A DNA stretch of 64,000 nt, from the NCBI RefSeq assembly GCF_008039615.1, contig NZ_VDUZ01000020.1, positions 62,001-126,000 of the forward strand, written 5' to 3'. The stretch's first letter is position 1; each line of letters opens with the position of its first letter. The position numbers were made by a program, and so were the translations under genes. Shown here piece after piece: positions 8,374 to 16,793 of the stretch. The notes beneath the pieces are model-generated. The model did not search any database. It saw only the letters and a program-made list of their open reading frames with translations, and was not told the DNA's origin. The stretch comes from Vineibacter terrae. GTDB taxonomy: Bacteria > Pseudomonadota > Alphaproteobacteria > Reyranellales > Reyranellaceae.

Positions 8374-9126
8374 TCAGTCCAACCGGTCCCAGCCCGGCTC
8401 ATCGCGGCCGAGCATGCGCTTGAGCGCCTCGAAATGCAGCAGGGCCTGCTGGCTCTCGCCCGCCATCTGGCGCGTCGTGCGCTCGACGACCTGGGTCGGC
8501 ACGATCTCGAGCGGCCGGCCGGTCTGCATCGCCAGCACCTGCACCAGCGCCGCCCGCTCCAGGTAGTAGAGCTCGTCGTAGGCCATGGCCACGCTCTCGC
8601 CCGTGACGACGACGCCGTGGTTGCGCAGGAACAGGATCGGCTTGTCGCCCATGGCGCGGCACAGGCGGTCGCCTTCCTCGTTGTCCAGCACCAACCCGTT
8701 GTAGTGCTCGTCGTAGGCGATGCGGTCGTGGTAGCGGAAGGCGTTCTGGGTGCACATCTCCAGCCGCCCGTCGGCCAGGGTGGTGAGCGCCGTGGCATAG
8801 GGCATGTGGGTGTGCAGCACGACCTTGGCCCGCTTGTTGCCCAGGTGCACGCGGCCGTGGATGAAGAAGGCCGTCGGCTCGACCTTGTGCCGGCCTTCGA
8901 TGATGGTGCCGGTGGCGTCCGTCATCACGATGTCGGCCGGCGTGATCTCCGACCAGTGCAAGCCCTGCGGGTTGATCAGGAAGCGGTCCTCGCGGCCGGG
9001 CACCACCATGCTGAAATGGTTGCACACCCCTTCGTTGAGCTGATGGCGCGCGGCCCAGCGCAGCGCGGCGGCAAGGTCGATGCGGGCCTGGGTGACGGCA
9101 TCGATGGCGGATGCGGTGACGGACAT
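8374..9126 (-). CDS. Class II aldolase/adducin family protein
   Basis: A 250-residue cytosolic enzyme of the fuculose-aldolase/ribulose-epimerase family. The zinc histidines are seen in HTHMPYAT (about residues 111-118) and in the later RNHGVVVTG; the phosphate/substrate loop is in NHFSMVVPG and LINPQGLHWSEITPADIV. The start ATG 9126 follows GAGGAG by five bases; the frame extends upstream to 9237 but without a better site. Members cleave or decarboxylate hydroxy-keto acids. It diverges from the alpha/beta hydrolase gene and may belong to the same catabolic group as the FAH and cyclase genes. Confidence 0.88.
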   Translation of the reverse strand: MSVTASAIDAVTQARIDLAAALRWAARHQLNEGVCNHFSMVVPGREDRFLINPQGLHWSEITPADIVMTDATGTIIEGRHKVEPTAFFIHGRVHLGNKRAKVVLHTHMPYATALTTLADGRLEMCTQNAFRYHDRIAYDEHYNGLVLDNEEGDRLCRAMGDKPILFLRNHGVVVTGESVAMAYDELYYLERAALVQVLAMQTGRPLEIVPTQVVERTTRQMAGESQQALLHFEALKRMLGRDEPGWDRLD

Positions 9127-9256
9127 GAGGCTCCTCAGCAGCGAGAGCCGCATTAGGTCGCAGCCATCGGCCGGCGACAAGCCTGATCCCATCCTGACGG
9201 CGCGGGACGGCATTGCGCGACACGAATTCGTCATCATTTCCGACCATGTCTATGGC

Positions 9257-10726
9257 ATGGTCCAGTGGATGCCTGGAAAGCGGGGGAGGGTGGTGCCCAA
9301 TCCGGCCGTGTCGGCACGGACGGCGGCACCTGAAGCGGCCATCCGGCGAGCGGCGCGCTCGCCGCTGGGCGCGATCGTGGCTCGACCTTGGGTTGATCCC
9401 GTGGCGCTCGGCGCCTTGCGGCGCTGGTTCTTCCCCTTGTCGCGGCTGTGGGCGGCAGCCAATGCCGCCGAGGGCGACGTCGAGCGGTTCTTCGTCGAGC
9501 CCGGCGCGCCGGCCGACGGCGCCTGGTCGCGCCGCGTCATCGGGTCGGTGCTGCGCCGGCACGAGATGGCCCGGCTGCGTGCCGCCAATGAGCGCGCGCG
9601 ATGGGAGAGCGCCGCGTTCGGTCCTGATCCCATCCCGCCCGAAGCGCTTGGCCGGCTCGATGACGTGCGCCGCGGCGCCGCCTCGCGCCACCTGGCGACG
9701 CGCGGCCTGCTCTATCCGCTGCTCTATTCCCACCGCGTTCCGCTGGCGGCATGGGCGGTCCCAGCCCCGGCCACCATGCAGGCAGCCTACGGCACCGGCC
9801 TCGACGATGCGGCCGCGATCTACAGCGTCCCGACGTTCATGCCGCATATCGAGGTCTCGCATCCGGCGGCGCGGCCCAGCGTCACGGAGTGGTGGCTGCG
9901 CTTCGCCACACCGCATGGGCCGCTGGCGACGCGGCCGGGATGCGAGACCGTCTACGCCCGTGTCATCGAGCCGGAGGGCCTGGCGCCGGGGGCGCCGACC
10001 GTGATCGCCGGCAACGGGCTATGCGTGGAGAGCGATCTGCTGACCAACAGCATCGATCCCGGCGCGGTGCTGGCGCCGCTAGGCTTTCGCGTCGTGGAGG
10101 TCGTCTCGCCTTATCACGGACTGCGGACGCAGGCGGGGACCTATGGCGGCGAGCCGTTCTTCGCCGCGGCCCCACTGGGCACGCTCGACCTGATCGCCGG
10201 CCAGACCCTGGAGACCGCGGTGCTGATCGACTGGTGCCGGCGCCAGTTCTCCGGGCCGGTCGCGGTCGGCGGCATCTCGATGAGCTCGTTCGTGGCCCAG
10301 CAGGTGGCGACACGCTGCCGCGACTGGCCGCAGCGCCTGCGTCCCGACGCGCTGCTGCTGGTCAGCCATTCCGGCCGTATCGAGGAGGTGACGTTCGCAG
10401 GCTCGCTGATCCGCGCGCTGGGCCTCACGACTTGGCTGCAGGCGGCGGGCTGGACACGCCAGTCGCTGATGCGCTGGGAGGGCCTGCTCAACCCGTCGGG
10501 CGCGCCCGGCCTGCCTCCCGAGCGTATCGTCTCGGTCCTGGGTGTCGCCGACCGGCTGCTGCCGTTCGAGACCGGCCAGGAGGTGGCGCGTGCCTGGTCG
10601 CTGCCGGCCGAGAACGTCTTCGAGCTCAATGTCGGCCACCTCGCCATGCCGGTGGCGCTGATGCGCGACGACCGCCCCCTGCTGCGCCTGAAGGCGACCA
10701 TGGAAGGCGCGGCGCTCATGTCTTGA
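9257..10726 (+). CDS. Alpha/beta hydrolase, ABHD18-like
   Basis: About 489 residues from the chosen ATG. The C-terminal half carries the nucleophile elbow GISMSS (GxSxS form of GxSxG), preceded by LGTLDLIAGQTLETAVLIDW, which resembles the ABHD18/DUF2048 group; a late GHL (NVGHLAMP) supplies the likely catalytic His and GVADRLLPFE the acid. The N-terminal third is Arg/Ala-rich and without recognisable domain. Start is uncertain: ATG 9257 and 9269 lack a clear ribosome site, and GTG near 9290 follows a GGGGGAGG run. Downstream is a strong palindrome. Substrate unknown. Confidence 0.7.
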   Translation: MVQWMPGKRGRVVPNPAVSARTAAPEAAIRRAARSPLGAIVARPWVDPVALGALRRWFFPLSRLWAAANAAEGDVERFFVEPGAPADGAWSRRVIGSVLRRHEMARLRAANERARWESAAFGPDPIPPEALGRLDDVRRGAASRHLATRGLLYPLLYSHRVPLAAWAVPAPATMQAAYGTGLDDAAAIYSVPTFMPHIEVSHPAARPSVTEWWLRFATPHGPLATRPGCETVYARVIEPEGLAPGAPTVIAGNGLCVESDLLTNSIDPGAVLAPLGFRVVEVVSPYHGLRTQAGTYGGEPFFAAAPLGTLDLIAGQTLETAVLIDWCRRQFSGPVAVGGISMSSFVAQQVATRCRDWPQRLRPDALLLVSHSGRIEEVTFAGSLIRALGLTTWLQAAGWTRQSLMRWEGLLNPSGAPGLPPERIVSVLGVADRLLPFETGQEVARAWSLPAENVFELNVGHLAMPVALMRDDRPLLRLKATMEGAALMS

Positions 10727-10729
10727 TCA

Positions 10730-10800
10730 GGGCCGCGCCGCTCCAGCGGCGCTCTTCATCTCTTCCTTGCAGAATGAGCGCCGCTGGAGCGGCGCGGCCC
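10730..10800. repeat. Palindromic element family B, copy 1 (perfect 25-base arms)
   Basis: A perfect inverted repeat: arms 10730-10754 and 10776-10800 of 25 bases around a 21-base loop. It lies between two converging genes and could act as a bidirectional terminator, though no long T run follows. A related element with the same loop start (GCGCTCTTCAT) lies at 57817-57892. Confidence 0.9.
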
Positions 10801-10824
10801 GACCCTTAAACCACACTTCCGACG

Positions 10825-11532
10825 CTACGAGATCTCGCGTGTCATCTTGTTGCGGATGGCGCGGCCGAAATCCTCGAAGCCCTTGGCCACGACCATGAAC
10901 GCGCCGGGGCCGCCGATCACCTTCTCCTCGTAGTACACGTCGAGGTCGGCCTCGGGCGGACGGCCGAAATTGGGCCGGTCGCTGAGGATCGGCAGGCCGT
11001 TGATGACGATGCCGCGCTTGACCAGCTCGTCGCGCACCAGCTCGGCCGGCGGGCCGTTGTTGGTTTTGCCGTCGCCCGAGACGTCGATGACCTTGCGCGC
11101 CGAGCGGAAGAGCGGCTCGTCGAACTTGGTGGCGGCGTAGGCCAGCGCGGCCCCCACGGCCGTCCAGCTCTGCGAGGTGAAGGGCGAGGCGTCCAGCTTG
11201 CCGGCGAAATCGGCGGCGGCAGGGGCGCTGTCGATCAGGCTCCAGTCGATCACGGTGCGCTGGTAATGCGTGCCGGCCCACTCGACATAGGCGATGGCGA
11301 TGCGCCGCAGCGGGCCGCCGGTCATGGCATCCAGCACGCGGCGGTCGGCCAGCGCCTCGAGATAGCCCTGGCGCTGCAGCCGCGCCTCGTCCTCGTCGAT
11401 GCTGCGCGACACGTCGACCGCGATCACCAGGCGCAGGTCGACCTCGACAACCTCGTCGGCCCGCACCGCCTGCGGCACGGCCGTCGCCAGGGCCGCGCCG
11501 CCCACACCGCGCAGCAGGGTCCGTCGCTGCAT
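10825..11532 (-). CDS. DUF1194/VWA domain protein, exported
   Basis: A 235-residue protein. The start MQRRTLLRGVGGAALA is a twin-arginine-type signal peptide. The mature domain begins DLRLVIAVDVSRSID, the DxSxS metal-ion-dependent adhesion site of von Willebrand A domains, and continues with ISVSGDG-like DVSGDGKTNNGPP, typical of DUF1194 proteins of alphaproteobacteria. ATG 11532 has GGAGG six bases upstream; ATG 11547 is an alternative that would bury the signal. It diverges from the YbaK gene. Role is unknown; VWA proteins usually mediate protein contacts in the periplasm. Confidence 0.85.
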   Translation of the reverse strand: MQRRTLLRGVGGAALATAVPQAVRADEVVEVDLRLVIAVDVSRSIDEDEARLQRQGYLEALADRRVLDAMTGGPLRRIAIAYVEWAGTHYQRTVIDWSLIDSAPAAADFAGKLDASPFTSQSWTAVGAALAYAATKFDEPLFRSARKVIDVSGDGKTNNGPPAELVRDELVKRGIVINGLPILSDRPNFGRPPEADLDVYYEEKVIGGPGAFMVVAKGFEDFGRAIRNKMTREIS

Positions 11533-11650
11533 GACCGCCTCCGTCATTGCCGGCCGGTTGCCGTTCCCGCCGGCCGCCCGTCCCGCTATGGTCGCGCCAA
11601 ACACATCGGCCGCCAAGCCCGGCGACGCCGGACCCCATCGTGGAGATCGC

Positions 11651-12139
11651 ATGCCGCTCGCGCCATCGGCTCAGAAGGTAGAGGATTGGCTGGCCGCAAG
11701 GGGGCTGGCCGGGCGGGTCACGGAGATGCCCGACAGCACCCGCACGTCGGCAGAGGCCGCGGCGACGATCGGCTGCACGGTGGCGCAGATCGCGAAGTCG
11801 CTGCTGTTCAGGGGGCGAGACAGCGGCCGGCCGGTGCTGGTGATCGCCAGCGGCACCAACCGGGTCGACGAGCGCAAGGTGGCGGCGCTGATGGGCGAGC
11901 GCATCCAGCGGCCGGATGCCGATTACGTGCGCGAGGCCACCGGCTATGTCATCGGCGGCGTGCCGCCGATCGCCCACGCCCAGCCCATCACGACGCTGAT
12001 CGATGCCGACCTGCTGGCCCTGGACCCGATCTGGGCCGCCGCCGGCACGCCTTTCGCCGTGTTCCGCCTCACGGCCGAGGAGCTGGTCGCGCTGAGCGGC
12101 GGCCAGGTCGTCGAGCTGAAGCAGGCCGCCAAGGCGTGA
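11651..12139 (+). CDS. YbaK/EbsC family aminoacyl-tRNA deacylase
   Basis: A 162-residue cytosolic protein of the YbaK/ProX editing family, which hydrolyses mischarged aminoacyl-tRNA such as Cys- or Ala-tRNA(Pro). The conserved lysine occurs in QIAKSLLFRG (about residues 46-55) and the glycine loop in EATGYVIGGVPPIAH. GGAGAT precedes ATG 11651. It is a stand-alone editing domain of usual length. The gene ends just before a family A palindrome and converges with thrC. Confidence 0.88.
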   Translation: MPLAPSAQKVEDWLAARGLAGRVTEMPDSTRTSAEAAATIGCTVAQIAKSLLFRGRDSGRPVLVIASGTNRVDERKVAALMGERIQRPDADYVREATGYVIGGVPPIAHAQPITTLIDADLLALDPIWAAAGTPFAVFRLTAEELVALSGGQVVELKQAAKA

Positions 12140-12193
12140 TCCCGGACGCGCGGGCGTGCGGTCCGCTCACGCGACGGCTCTCGGGCAAGTCCC

Positions 12194-12279
12194 GTCATCC
12201 CGAGCGAAGCGAGGGATCTCCCGCGAATAGCGCACTGTGCGTCCGGCCGCAGGAGATCCCTCGCTGCGCTCGGGATGAC
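12194..12279 (+). repeat. Palindromic element family A, copy 2
   Basis: An 86-base inverted repeat from GTCATCCCGAGCG to CGCTCGGGATGAC with the conserved off-centre segment CCCGCGAATAGCG, taken as the plus orientation of the family. Lies between the converging YbaK gene and thrC. Confidence 0.93.
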
Positions 12280-12291
12280 AGTGGTTCGCAG

Positions 12292-13509
12292 CTATAGCCG
12301 CGCGTGATCGATCGGCGCGTCCTTGTTCAGCTTCGCGGTCGGTTCCGGCATCGGGTATTTCAGGCCGGTGGCGCAGTTGAACAGCATCACCCGCTCATCC
12401 TTGCGGATCTGGCCCTCGGCCAGCGCCTTCACATAGGCGGCATAGGTCGCGGCGCCCTCGGGACACAGCAGCAGGCCCTCCTGGCCGCCGACCTCGGTGC
12501 GGGCGGCGTCGATGGCATCGTCGTCGATGGCGATGGCGAAGCCGCCCGACTCGCGCACGGCGTCGAGGATCAGGAAATCGCCGATCGCGGCCGGCACGCG
12601 GATGCCCGCAGCGACCGTGTGGGCATTGGCGAAGAGCTCGGCGTGGCGGGCGCCGGCCTGCCAGGCGCGCACGATCGGCGCGCAGCCGGTGGCCTGCACG
12701 GCCACCATGCGCGGCTTGCGCCGCAGCCAGCCGATGGCCTCCAGCTCGCTGAAGGCCTTCCACATGCCGATCAGGCCGGTGCCGCCGCCGGTGGGGTAGA
12801 GGATGACATCGGGCACGTCCCAGCCGAGCTGCTCGGCCAGCTCCAGGCCCATCGTCTTCTTGCCCTCGATGCGGTAGGGCTCCTTCAGCGTCGAGAAGTC
12901 GAACCAGCCGCCGGCCTCCTTGCCGCTGCCGACGATCTTGCCGCAATCGTTGATCAGGCCGTTGACGCGCCAGAGGCGGGCGCCCTGCAGCGCCGTCTCG
13001 GCCATGTTCACCACCGGTGTGTCGTCGGGGCATAGCACGATCGATTCGATCCCGGCACGGGTGGCATAGGCCGCGAGCGCCGCACCGGCGTTGCCGTTGG
13101 TCGGCATCGCGATCTTCCGCACGCCCAGCTCCTTGGCCATGCTGACGGCCATGGCGAGGCCACGCGTCTTGAACGAACCTGTCGGCAGGCGGCCCTCGTC
13201 CTTCACCAGGATCTCGCCGCCGCCCAGCTTCTTCTGCAGGCGCGGCAGCGGCACCAGCGGCGTCCAGGTCTCGCCCAGGCTCACGATGTTCTCGCCATGG
13301 CGCACCGGCAGCAGCTCGCGGAAGCGCCACATGTCCTGCGGGCGCTCCCGCAGCGCGTCCTTCGAGACGACGCGCTGCACACCGGCGAGATCGTAGCGCA
13401 CCACGATCGGGTAGCCCTTGGGCGACAGGTTGTGCAGCACGCCAACCGGCAGGACCTCGCCGGTCATGCCACATTCGAGGCGCGTCACGAAGTAGGGATG
13501 GTCGGTCAT
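12292..13509 (-). CDS. thrC: Threonine synthase
   Basis: A 405-residue PLP enzyme that converts O-phosphohomoserine to threonine. The PLP lysine is Lys114 in GSFKTRG, and the phosphate-cradle glycine loop is TGGGTGLIG (about residues 240-248). The protein starts with a short N-terminal region of the class II/archaeal-type threonine synthases (LECGMTGEVLPVG). Length fits that type. Some members of this fold-II group are cysteate or other beta-replacement enzymes, but no sign of that is seen here. Its promoter must lie in the 41 bases after the terminator of the upstream RRM gene. Confidence 0.87.
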   Translation of the reverse strand: MTDHPYFVTRLECGMTGEVLPVGVLHNLSPKGYPIVVRYDLAGVQRVVSKDALRERPQDMWRFRELLPVRHGENIVSLGETWTPLVPLPRLQKKLGGGEILVKDEGRLPTGSFKTRGLAMAVSMAKELGVRKIAMPTNGNAGAALAAYATRAGIESIVLCPDDTPVVNMAETALQGARLWRVNGLINDCGKIVGSGKEAGGWFDFSTLKEPYRIEGKKTMGLELAEQLGWDVPDVILYPTGGGTGLIGMWKAFSELEAIGWLRRKPRMVAVQATGCAPIVRAWQAGARHAELFANAHTVAAGIRVPAAIGDFLILDAVRESGGFAIAIDDDAIDAARTEVGGQEGLLLCPEGAATYAAYVKALAEGQIRKDERVMLFNCATGLKYPMPEPTAKLNKDAPIDHARL

Positions 13510-13550
13510 GGTGGAACCGCTACAGCACTGTCGTTAAATGTGCATTCTAT

Positions 13551-13583
13551 TGAAAAAAGACTCTGGTGACGCAGTCACCAGAG
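13551..13583 (-). terminator. Intrinsic terminator of the RRM-protein gene
   Basis: A perfect 10-base-pair stem, CTCTGGTGAC at 13561-13570 and GTCACCAGAG at 13574-13583 with a 3-base loop, is followed on the minus strand by TCTTTTTT. It lies 44 bases past the stop codon of the RRM gene. Confidence 0.92.
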
Positions 13584-13626
13584 CCCAAGAAGCCCATCAC
13601 ATGGCGTAGGCGCCTAAGCGCCGCGA

Positions 13627-14319
13627 TTACATATCGCCGTCGTCGTCTTCACGGTCGCGGCGACGATCGCCACGGTCCGGACCGCCACGGCGGCGCTCGC
13701 CACCGCGGTCCGGTGCCGGCTCGCCGCCGCCGCCGCCGCCGAAGCCGCCCGGTCCGCGGTCGAAGCCGCCACCGCCGCCCGGCCCGCGGTCGAAGCCACC
13801 GCCGCCCGGTCCGCGACCGTAGCCGCCACCACCACCGCCGCCACGGCTGTAGCCGCCGCCACCACCGCCACCGCGGTCGAAGCCGCCGCCTTCGCTGCCG
13901 CGGCCATAGGGGCTGCGCGGCGTGCGCTCAAAGCCACCGCCGCCGCCACCACCGGGGCCACGGCCGTAGCCGCCGGGACCGCGCGGACGGAAGCCACCGC
14001 CGCCGCCCTCGCCATCGCCGAAGGAGCGTGGGCCGCGGCCGAAGCCGCCGCCACCACCGCCACCGCCGCCCTGGCGCTCGACCGCTTCGCGCACGGCGAG
14101 CGCCCGGCCGCCGAACTGCGATCCGTCCAGCGCCTTCATCGCGGCGGCGCCGGCTTCGTCAGTGGCCATTTCGACAAACGCGAAACCACGGCTGCGGCCG
14201 GTTTCGCGGTCCATGATGATCTTGGCGGAAGCGACCTCGCCGTAGGGCGAGAAGTGCTGGGTCAGATCTTCGTTCGTGCACGTATAGGGCAGGTTGCCCA
14301 CGAAAAGTTTGCGGCTCAT
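13627..14319 (-). CDS. RRM RNA-binding protein with glycine/arginine-rich tail
   Basis: A 230-residue protein. Residues 2-78 form one RNA-recognition motif with RNP2 LFVGNLPY at 5-12 and RNP1 RGFAFVEM at about 42-49. The rest is a low-complexity Gly/Arg/Phe tail of GGGGG, RGPGG and FDRGPGG repeats ending in an acidic DREDDDGDM. This layout is that of cold-induced single-RRM proteins in cyanobacteria and some proteobacteria, here with an unusually long RGG-like tail. The ATG at 14319 begins MSRKLFVGN, as in relatives. A long leader and an intrinsic terminator make it a single-gene unit. Likely RNA chaperone role. Confidence 0.92.
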   Translation of the reverse strand: MSRKLFVGNLPYTCTNEDLTQHFSPYGEVASAKIIMDRETGRSRGFAFVEMATDEAGAAAMKALDGSQFGGRALAVREAVERQGGGGGGGGGFGRGPRSFGDGEGGGGGFRPRGPGGYGRGPGGGGGGGFERTPRSPYGRGSEGGGFDRGGGGGGGYSRGGGGGGGYGRGPGGGGFDRGPGGGGGFDRGPGGFGGGGGGEPAPDRGGERRRGGPDRGDRRRDREDDDGDM

Positions 14320-14405
14320 TCCCAAGAGGCTCGTTGACGGGTGGGGAGTAAAACGATCGGGTGCGCCGCCAGAGAACCAGTGCCGCAACGACGGCCCGGT
14401 GCCGG

Positions 14406-14432
14406 AAAATACATATCTGGCCTGTTGTCCAA
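14406..14432 (-). promoter_or_regulatory. Weak sigma-70-like promoter candidate for the RRM gene
   Basis: On the minus strand, TTGGAC (14427-14432) and TATTTT (14406-14411) are 15 bases apart, shorter than the ideal 17, and would give a leader of about 80 bases. A small palindrome GACTTCcGAAGTC (14434-14446) lies just upstream. The rest of 14320-14648 shows no gene. Confidence 0.3.
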
Positions 14433-14648
14433 AGACTTCCGAAGTCGCAACCGAATGACATCTGGCCGAGCGGGGGGCAGCGCATGCAACCGCCGGGTAC
14501 TCTGCCAGCAACGAGACTATGCCCCGGGCAATTGGAAATGTCCACCCATGCGCGCCGGCTTTGATGCAGCAAATCAGCTTGCGTGTGAGCTTGCGTGTGA
14601 ACGAGATGCCGGGGCACGATGCCGGCTCACCAGGCTGGGGAGATGCCG

Positions 14649-14963
14649 ATGATTCTCGACCACCGCACCTATGTGCTGCACCCGGGCAAGCTGCGCGAAT
14701 TTCTGACGCTTTATGAAGCCGAGGGCTTTCCCGTGCAGAGCCGGCATCTCGGCAAGCCGTTCGCCTGGTTCACCACCGAGGTCGGAAACGTCAACGAGAT
14801 CATCCACATCTGGGCCTATGAGGACTTCGCCGACCGCCAGAAGCGGCGGGCCGCGATGCAGGCCGACCCGGCGTGGCAAGCCTATCTCGTCAAGTCGTCA
14901 CCGCTCTTCCAGACCCTGACCAACCGGATCGTGGTGCCTGCCAGCTTCGCGCCCTTGAAATAG
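14649..14963 (+). CDS. NIPSNAP family protein
   Basis: A 104-residue dimeric alpha/beta-barrel-type protein. The opening ILDHRTYVLHPGKLREFL and the later EIIHIWAYEDFADRQKRRAAM are characteristic of bacterial NIPSNAP proteins. Two in-frame ATGs exist; 14649 is chosen because GGGGAG lies six bases upstream, while 14643 directly touches it. It precedes the ThDP-enzyme gene by 55 bases and may share its transcript. Members often accompany oxidation or degradation pathways, but their chemistry is unclear. Confidence 0.82.
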   Translation: MILDHRTYVLHPGKLREFLTLYEAEGFPVQSRHLGKPFAWFTTEVGNVNEIIHIWAYEDFADRQKRRAAMQADPAWQAYLVKSSPLFQTLTNRIVVPASFAPLK

Positions 14964-15018
14964 GCAGGCTGCACGATTTCGTGCCGCGCCGTCCGGCACC
15001 CTCTTTGAAGCGAAAGCC

Positions 15019-16734
15019 ATGTCCACGACCTCGTCCTTTGCACCCCAGGCCGCTGCCGCAAGCCTCACGCCGCGCACCGGCGGCCAGGTCCTGGTCGATC
15101 AGCTCCGTATCCACGGCGTCGACCACATCTTCGGCGTGCCGGGGGAGAGCTACCTCGCGGCCCTGGACGCGCTGCACGACGCGCGCAACGCCATCAAGTT
15201 CGTGATCTGCCGCCAGGAAGGCGGCGCCGCCAACATGGCCGAGGGTTACGGAAAATTGACCGGAAAACCCGGCGTGTGCTTCGTCACCCGTGGGCCGGGC
15301 GCCACCAATGCCAGCATCGGCGTGCATACCGCCTTCCAGGACAGCACGCCCATGGTGCTGCTGGTTGGCCAGGTGGCGCGCGACCAGGAGGAGCGCGAGG
15401 CGTTCCAGGAAATCGACTACCGCCGCATGTTCGGGCCGCTCACCAAGTGGGCGGCGCAGATCGAGGACGCACGCCGCATCCCCGAGCTGGTCAGCCAGGC
15501 GTTTCACCGCGCGGTGTCGGGACGGCCGGGCCCGGTGCTGCTGGCGCTGCCCGAGGACATGCTGACCGACACGGTCGAGGTCGCCGACGCCCGGCCTTAC
15601 ACCGTGGTGCGGCCGGCGCCGGCGCCGGAGGACATGGCGCGCCTGCACGACATGCTGGCGGCGGCCCAGCGGCCGCTGGTGATCCTGGGCGGCGGCGGCT
15701 GGACGCGTGCAGCCTGCGACGACATCCGGGCCTTCATCGAGGCCAATGCCCTGCCGGCGGCCACGGCCTTCCGCAACGCCGACCTGCTCGACAACCGCCA
15801 CCCCAACTATGTCGGCGATGTCGGCATCGGCATCAATCCGCCGCTGGGCAGGCGCGTGGCGGAGTCCGACCTGATCATCGCCGTCGGACCGCGGCTGGGC
15901 GAGATGACCAGCGCCAGCTACACGCTGTTCGACATCCCGGTGCCCAGGCAGCCGCTGGTGCATGTCCATGCCGGCGCCGATGAGCTGGGCCGCGTCTACG
16001 AGGCGACGCTGATGATCAACAGCGGCATGGCCGCGTTCGCGCGCGCGGCGCGGGCCCTGCCGCCGGTGCCGGCCCCGCCCTGGGCCGGTGGCGTCGCCGC
16101 GGCACGCGCCGACTACCTGGCGACCCTGAAGCCGACCGCCGCGGTGGGAGCCGTCGATCTCGGCGAGGTCGTGGCCTGGCTCAACAAGCGCCTGCCGGAC
16201 GACGCCATCATCGCCAACGGGGCCGGCAACTACGCCGGCTGGGTGCACCGCTTCTTCCAGTATCGCGGCCTGCGCTCGCAGCTGGCGCCGACCAGCGGCG
16301 CCATGGGCTACGGCGTGCCGGCCGCCATCGGCGCCAAGATCGTCGAGCCGTCGCGCACCATCGTGGCCTTCGCCGGCGATGGCTGCTTCCTGATGAACGG
16401 CCAGGAATTCGCCACCGCCGTGCAGTACGGCGCCAACCTGGTGATCGTGGTGGTCGACAACGGCGGCTACGGCACGATCCGCATGCACCAGGAGCGCGAG
16501 CACCCCGGCCGCGCCCACGGCGTGGAGCTGCGCAATCCCGACTTCGCCGCCTATGCCCGCGCCTTCGGTGGCCACGGCGAGACGGTGCTGAAGACCGAGG
16601 AGTTCGCCCCGGCCTTCGAGCGCTGCCTGGCGGCAAACCTGCCGTCGATCATCCATGTGAAGACCGACATCGAGCAGATCACGTCGCGCACGACGATCAC
16701 CAAGCTGCGGGCGGCGGCCAAGTCCAAGGGCTGA
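15019..16734 (+). CDS. Thiamine-diphosphate-dependent enzyme, acetolactate-synthase-like
   Basis: A 571-residue protein with the three domains of the ALS/benzoylformate-decarboxylase family. The catalytic Glu is in FGVPGESYL (about residues 39-47), the central domain holds nucleotide-like loops (PLVILGGGGWTRAA), and the C-terminal ThDP/Mg motif runs GDGCFLMNGQEFATAVQYG to DNGGYGT. It lacks obvious regulatory-subunit partner genes (ilvN), so it is unlikely to be the housekeeping acetolactate synthase. Neighbours (aminotransferase, methyltransferase) hint at a special biosynthetic or catabolic use. Reaction not assignable. Confidence 0.88.
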   Translation: MSTTSSFAPQAAAASLTPRTGGQVLVDQLRIHGVDHIFGVPGESYLAALDALHDARNAIKFVICRQEGGAANMAEGYGKLTGKPGVCFVTRGPGATNASIGVHTAFQDSTPMVLLVGQVARDQEEREAFQEIDYRRMFGPLTKWAAQIEDARRIPELVSQAFHRAVSGRPGPVLLALPEDMLTDTVEVADARPYTVVRPAPAPEDMARLHDMLAAAQRPLVILGGGGWTRAACDDIRAFIEANALPAATAFRNADLLDNRHPNYVGDVGIGINPPLGRRVAESDLIIAVGPRLGEMTSASYTLFDIPVPRQPLVHVHAGADELGRVYEATLMINSGMAAFARAARALPPVPAPPWAGGVAAARADYLATLKPTAAVGAVDLGEVVAWLNKRLPDDAIIANGAGNYAGWVHRFFQYRGLRSQLAPTSGAMGYGVPAAIGAKIVEPSRTIVAFAGDGCFLMNGQEFATAVQYGANLVIVVVDNGGYGTIRMHQEREHPGRAHGVELRNPDFAAYARAFGGHGETVLKTEEFAPAFERCLAANLPSIIHVKTDIEQITSRTTITKLRAAAKSKG

Positions 16735-16793
16735 CGAAGGCTGCCGTCGCGGGCCGGCATGGCGGCGCGGGGCGGCAGCGACGCGAGAGGACA

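Noticed and set aside
13627..14100. GC-rich repetitive stretch that might be a CRISPR or satellite array
   Set aside because: It is the in-frame glycine-rich tail of the RRM protein; no regular spacer pattern.
15019..16734. Housekeeping acetolactate synthase (ilvB)
   Set aside because: No ilvN partner or isoleucine/valine genes nearby, and neighbours suggest another role; kept as a general ThDP enzyme.
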